This document shows, in pieces, positions 59,348 through 64,000 of a stretch of DNA of 64,000 bases (the first letter of the stretch is position 1; every line of letters begins with the position of its first letter). The notes below the pieces were generated by a model. That model was given only the letters and a program-made list of their open reading frames with translations. It did no database searches and was not told where the DNA came from. The translations under genes and the position numbers were made by a program. This stretch comes from Dendrocalamus latiflorus. Taxonomy: Eukaryota > Streptophyta > Magnoliopsida > Poales > Poaceae. The stretch covers positions 39,964,743 to 40,028,742 of the forward strand of contig CM029663.1 in the NCBI GenBank assembly GCA_017311315.1, given 5' to 3'.

Positions 59348-62300
59348 CATATGAACTCCATTCGAGGTGTTTCACAACCAGTTTCATTATATGCCACGAT
59401 TTTGTGGGCACGGAGTTTGCTGTTTCAGTTACAACCCATTGTGGAGGAAAGTTTCACACCTACTCGGTTGGATTCGAAACTCAATCCAAAATTAGTTACG
59501 GCGCATATGAACTCCAATCGGGGTGTACGGCCTTCAGTTTCATTTCTTGCCTCAATTTGGTATGAATGCAGTTTGCAGTTTCAACTGGAACTCGTCGTCG
59601 AGGACATTTCACACCGACTCAGACGGATTCGAAATGCATGGAGAACTGAGCTAGGATGCGTATGAACTCTATCGCGGTGTTTGGCACTTAGTTTCATTTC
59701 ATGCTTCGATTTCGTGCGAACAGAGTTTGTAGTTTCAATTGAAGCCAACCTTAGAGCAAAGTTTCATACTGACTCAGACGGATTCAAAATGCATGCGAAA
59801 GTGAGCTAGGGTGCATGTGAACTCCATTCGGGGTATTTGGTACTCAGTTTCCTTTCGTGCCTCGGTTTCGTACAAATGGAGTTTGTAGTTTCAGATGGAA
59901 TCCATCGTGGTGGAAAGTTTCACACCGACTCGAACGGATCTGATATACATACCAAAATGAGATAGGACACATATAAACTCCATCCGTGGTGTTTGGTACA
60001 CAATTTCAGTACGTGCCTAGATTTTGTGTGCATGTTGCTTGATTTGCCCAACGGAGCCCGTCGTGGAGGAAAGTTTCGCACCGACATGGACGGATTCGTA
60101 ATACATGTCAAAATGAGCTAGGACACATATGAACATCATTCGAGGTGTTGGCTCTCAGTTTCATTGCGTGCCAAGATTTCTGCGTTCGTGTAGTTTGTAC
60201 ATCCTAATAGAACCCCTCGCCGAGGAAAGTTTAACACCAACTCAGATAGATTTGAAATGCGTGCTGAAATGCGGCGGGGCGCATATGAACCCATTCAGGG
60301 CGTTCGGCACTCTGTTCATTTCGGGCCTCAATTTTGTACGAATGGAGTTTGTAGTTTCGGATGGAACAGGTCATGGAGGAAACTGTCACACCAACTCGGA
60401 GGTATTCAATATGCATGCCAAAATGACCTAAGGTGTACATGAACTCCATTCAAGGTGTTTGGCACTCAGTTTCATTCCGTTCATCGATTTGTGCTCATGG
60501 AGTTTGTACTACCCAATGAAACCCGTCAACGAGGAAAGTTTCACATCAACCCCGACAGATTCGATATACATGCCAAAATAGGATAGTGCATAGATGAACT
60601 CCATTCGTAGTGTTTGGAACTCAATTTCATTTTGTGCCGAGATTTCATACGAATTGTGTTTGTAGTTTAGGTGGAACCCATCGTGGAAAGAAGTTTTACA
60701 CCGACTCGGACGGATTCAAGATGCAAGCTAAAATGAGCTAGGGCACATATGAATTCCATTCGGGATGTTGGCACGCTGTTTCATCACGTTGCTCGATTTT
60801 CTGTGCATGGAGTTTGTATTGCCCTGTCGACCCTGTCGTTGACAAAGTTTCACACGGACTCAAACGGATTCGAGATGCATGTCAAAATGAGCTGGGGTGC
60901 ATGTGAACTCCATTGGGGTGTTTGGCACTCAGTTTCATTTCGTGCCTTGATTTGGTACGTATGGAGTTTGTAGTTTCAGATGGAACCCATAGTCGAGGAA
61001 AGTGTCACGCTGGCTCGGACGGATTCGAAATGCATGCCAAAATGAGCTAGGGCGTATATGAGCTCCATGCGAGGTATTGGCAGTCAGTTTCATTTCGTTC
61101 ATTGATTTTGTGCTCATAGAGTTTGTACTATCCATTGGTACCCGTCATTGAGTTAGGTTTCATACCAAGTTGGACGGATTCGAAATGCATGCCGAAATGA
61201 GCTACATCGCGTCTAAACTCTATTCAGGGTGTTGACACTTAGTTTTGTTTCGTGCCTAGATTTTCTATGAATGGAGTTTCTACTTCCATTAGAACCTGTC
61301 GTTGAGGAAAACTTTCACACCGACCTAGACGGATTCAACATAAATGTTGAAGTGCGCTAGGGTGCATATGAATTCCATTCACGGTGTTGGCACTCGGTTT
61401 CATTTCGTGACTTGATTTCGTATGAACAGAGTTTGAAGTTTCAGATGGAACTCGGCATAGGGCAAAGTGTCACACCGACTCGGATGAAATCGAAATGCAT
61501 GCCAAAATGAGCTAGAGTGTATATGAGTTCCATTCGAGGTGTCTTTCACTTAGTTTCTTTTCACGTATTGGTTTCGTATGAATGGCACTGTAGTAACAGT
61601 TGGAACCCGTCGTTGAGGAGAGTTTCATACCAACTCAGACAGATTCAAAATGCACGCCAAAATGATGTAGGGTGCATATGAACTCCATTCGAGGTGACTC
61701 AGACGGATTCGAAATGCATGGAGAACTGAGCTAGGATGCGTATGAACTCTATCGCGGTGTTTGGCACTTAGTTTCATTTCATGCCTCGATTTCGTGCGAA
61801 TAGAGTTTGTAGTTTCAATTGAAGCCAACATTAGAGCAAAGTTTCATACTGCCTCAGATGGATTCAAAATGCTTGCCAAAGTGAGCTAGGGTGCATGTGA
61901 ACTCCATTCGGGGTATTTGTACTCAGCTTCATCTCGTGGCTCTGTTTCGTACAAATGGAGTTTGTAGTTTCAGCTGGAATCCATCGTGGTGGAAAGTTTC
62001 ACACCGACTCGAACGGATCTGAAATACATACCAAAATGAGATAGGACACATATAAACTCCATCCGTGGTGTTTGGTACACAACTTCAGTACGTGCCTAGA
62101 TTTTGTGCGCACGTAGCTTGATTTGCCCAACGGAGCCCGTCGTGGAGGAAAGTTTCACACCGACATGGATGGATTCGTAATACATGTCAAAATGAGCTAG
62201 GACACATATGAACATCATTCGAGGTGTTGGCTCTCAGTTTCATTGCGTGCCAAGATTTCTGCGTTCGTGTAGTTTGTACATCCTAATAGAACCCCTCGTC

Positions 62301-64000
62301 GAGGAAAGTTTAACACCAACTCAGATAGATTTGAAATGCGTGCTGAAATGCGGCGGGGCGCATATGAACCCATTCAGGGCGTTCGGCACTCTGTTCATTT
62401 CGGGCCTCAATTTTGTACGAATGGAGTTTGTAGTTTCGGAAGGAACAGGTCATGGAGGAAACTGTCACACCAACTCGGACGTATTCAAAATGCATGCCAA
62501 AATGACCTAAGGTGTACATGAACTCCATTCAAGGTGTTTGGCACTCAGTTTCATTCCGTTCATCGATTTGTGCTCATGGAGTTATACTACCCAATGAAAC
62601 CCGTCAATGAGGAAAGTTTCACATCAACCCCGACAAATTCGATATACATGCCAAAAAAGGATAGAGCATAGATGAACTCCGTTCGTATTGTTTGGAACTC
62701 AATTTCATTTTGTGCCGAGATTTCATACGAATTGTGTTTGTAGTTTAGGTGGAACCCATCGTGGAAAGAAGTTTTACACTGACTTAGACGGATTCAACAT
62801 GCAAGCTAAAATGAGCTAGGGCACATATGAATTCCATTCGGGATGTTGGCACGCTGTTTCATCACGCTGCTCGATTTTCTGTGCATGGAGTTTGTATTGC
62901 CCTGTGGGCCCTGTCATTGACAAAGTTTCACACGGACACAAACGGATTCGAGATGCATGTCAAAATGAGCTGGGGTGCATGTGAACTCCATTGGGGTGTT
63001 GGCACTCAGTTTCATTTCGTGCCTTGATTTTGTACGTATGGAGTTGGTAGTTTCAGATGGAACCCATCGTCGAGGAAAGTGTCACGCTGGCTCGGACGGA
63101 TTCGAAATGCATGCCAAAATGCGCTAGGGCGTATATGAGCTCCATGCGAGGAATTGGCAGTCAGTTTCATTTCGTTCATTGATTTTGTGCTCATAGAGTT
63201 TGTACTATCCATTGGTACCCGTCATTGAGTTAGGTTTCACACCAAGTTGGACGGATTCGAAATGCATGCCGAAATGAGCTACATCGCATCTAAACTCCAT
63301 TCAGGGTGTTGACACTTAGTTTTGTTTCGTGCCTAGATTTTCTATGAATAGAGTTTCTACTTCCATTAGAACCTGTTGTTGAGGAAAACTTTCACACCGA
63401 CCTAGACGGATTCAACATAAATGTTGAAGTGCGCTAGGGTGCATATGAATTCCATTCAGGGTGTTGGCACTCGGTTTCATTTCGTGACTTGATTTCGTAT
63501 GAACAGAGATTGAAGTTTCAGATGGAACTCGTCACAGGGCAAAGTGTCATATGGACTCGGATGAAATCGAAATGCATGCCAAAATGAGCTAGGGTGTATA
63601 TCAGTTCCATTCGAGGTGTCTTTCACTTAGTTTCTTTTCACGCATTGGTTTCGTATGAATGGCACTGTAGTAACAGTTGGAACCAGTCGTTGAGGAGAGT
63701 TTCACACCAACTCAGACAGATTCAAAATGCATGCCAAACTGATGTAGGGTGCATATGAACTCCATTCGAGGTGTTTCACAACCAGTTTCATTATATGCCG
63801 CGATTTTGTGGGCATGGAGTTTGCTGTTTCAGTTACAACCCATTGTGGAGGAAAGTTTGACACCTACTCGGATGGATTCGAAATGCAATCCAAAATTAGT
63901 TATGGCGCATATGAACTCCAATCGGGGTGTACGGCCTCCAGTTTCATTTCTTGCCTCAATTTGGTATGAATGCAGTTTGCAGTTTCAACTGGAACTCGTC
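59348..64000. repeat. Satellite block E (continues beyond the window)
   Basis: The array resumes in monomer 12 exactly where block D stopped. Register points lie at 59965 and 62044, only 2,079 bp apart. The shortfall of about 247 bp is explained by a jump at about 61694-61698, from the start of monomer 12 to the end of monomer 13. The remaining order is the standard 15-mer. The window ends within monomer 13, so the array continues. Confidence 0.94.

Noticed and set aside
1..64000. CRISPR-like array or bacterial origin
   Set aside because: Repeats are long, without unique spacers. Spliced plant exons, initiator-Met primer sites and chromoviruses make this plant nuclear DNA.

Overview
This is a repeat-dominated plant nuclear window, almost certainly from a grass (Poaceae). 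I see no intact host gene. Everything is either a tandem satellite or a nested mobile element. The grass assignment rests on CRM-clade (centromeric chromovirus) Ty3/gypsy elements, Tekay-like chromoviruses with very long LTRs, initiator-Met tRNA primer sites (TGGTATCAGAGC), and a Helitron carrying spliced plant gene fragments. I cannot name the species.

The backbone is a satellite with monomers of about 155 bp. Fifteen diverged monomers make one higher-order repeat (HOR) of 2,324-2,326 bp, which then repeats head to tail. It occupies five blocks: A (1-7173), B (22967-24154), C (26385-38268), D (40517-44636) and E (59348-64000). Together they hold roughly 29 kb and about twelve to thirteen HOR equivalents. 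Block A carries a different HOR variant from blocks B-E. Several HOR copies contain out-of-register junctions (6772, 23967, 41105, 61696).

The blocks are separated by insertions. (1) 7174-22966 is a nested cluster. It holds a truncated Tekay-type LTR split by a solo CRM-type LTR (target duplication GAGCC), then a minus-strand CRM-clade element (10197-22966) with decayed gag-pol. The CRM gag is split by a 5.07-kb Helitron (13789-18855) carrying pieces of at least three unrelated host genes (U2AF35-related CCCH zinc finger, WAT1-related transporter, PP2C), plus a possible fourth. The CRM leader carries about ten copies of a ~167-bp tandem repeat. (2) 24155-26384 is a solo LTR with target duplication ATTCG. 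(3) 38269-40516 is an internally deleted CRM-like element with no gag-pol. (4) 44637-59347 is a full-length minus-strand Tekay-like element with target duplication CATAT and one in-frame stop. Its pol is interrupted by a 4.45-kb solo LTR with target duplication TTAGG.

A nucleosome-length satellite with HOR structure and repeated CRM-clade insertions best fits a centromere or pericentromere. That is inference from sequence architecture, not proof of CENH3 binding. The hundreds of short open frames across the satellite, the CRM leader and the GC-rich LTRs are by-products of repetition and composition and are not annotated as genes.
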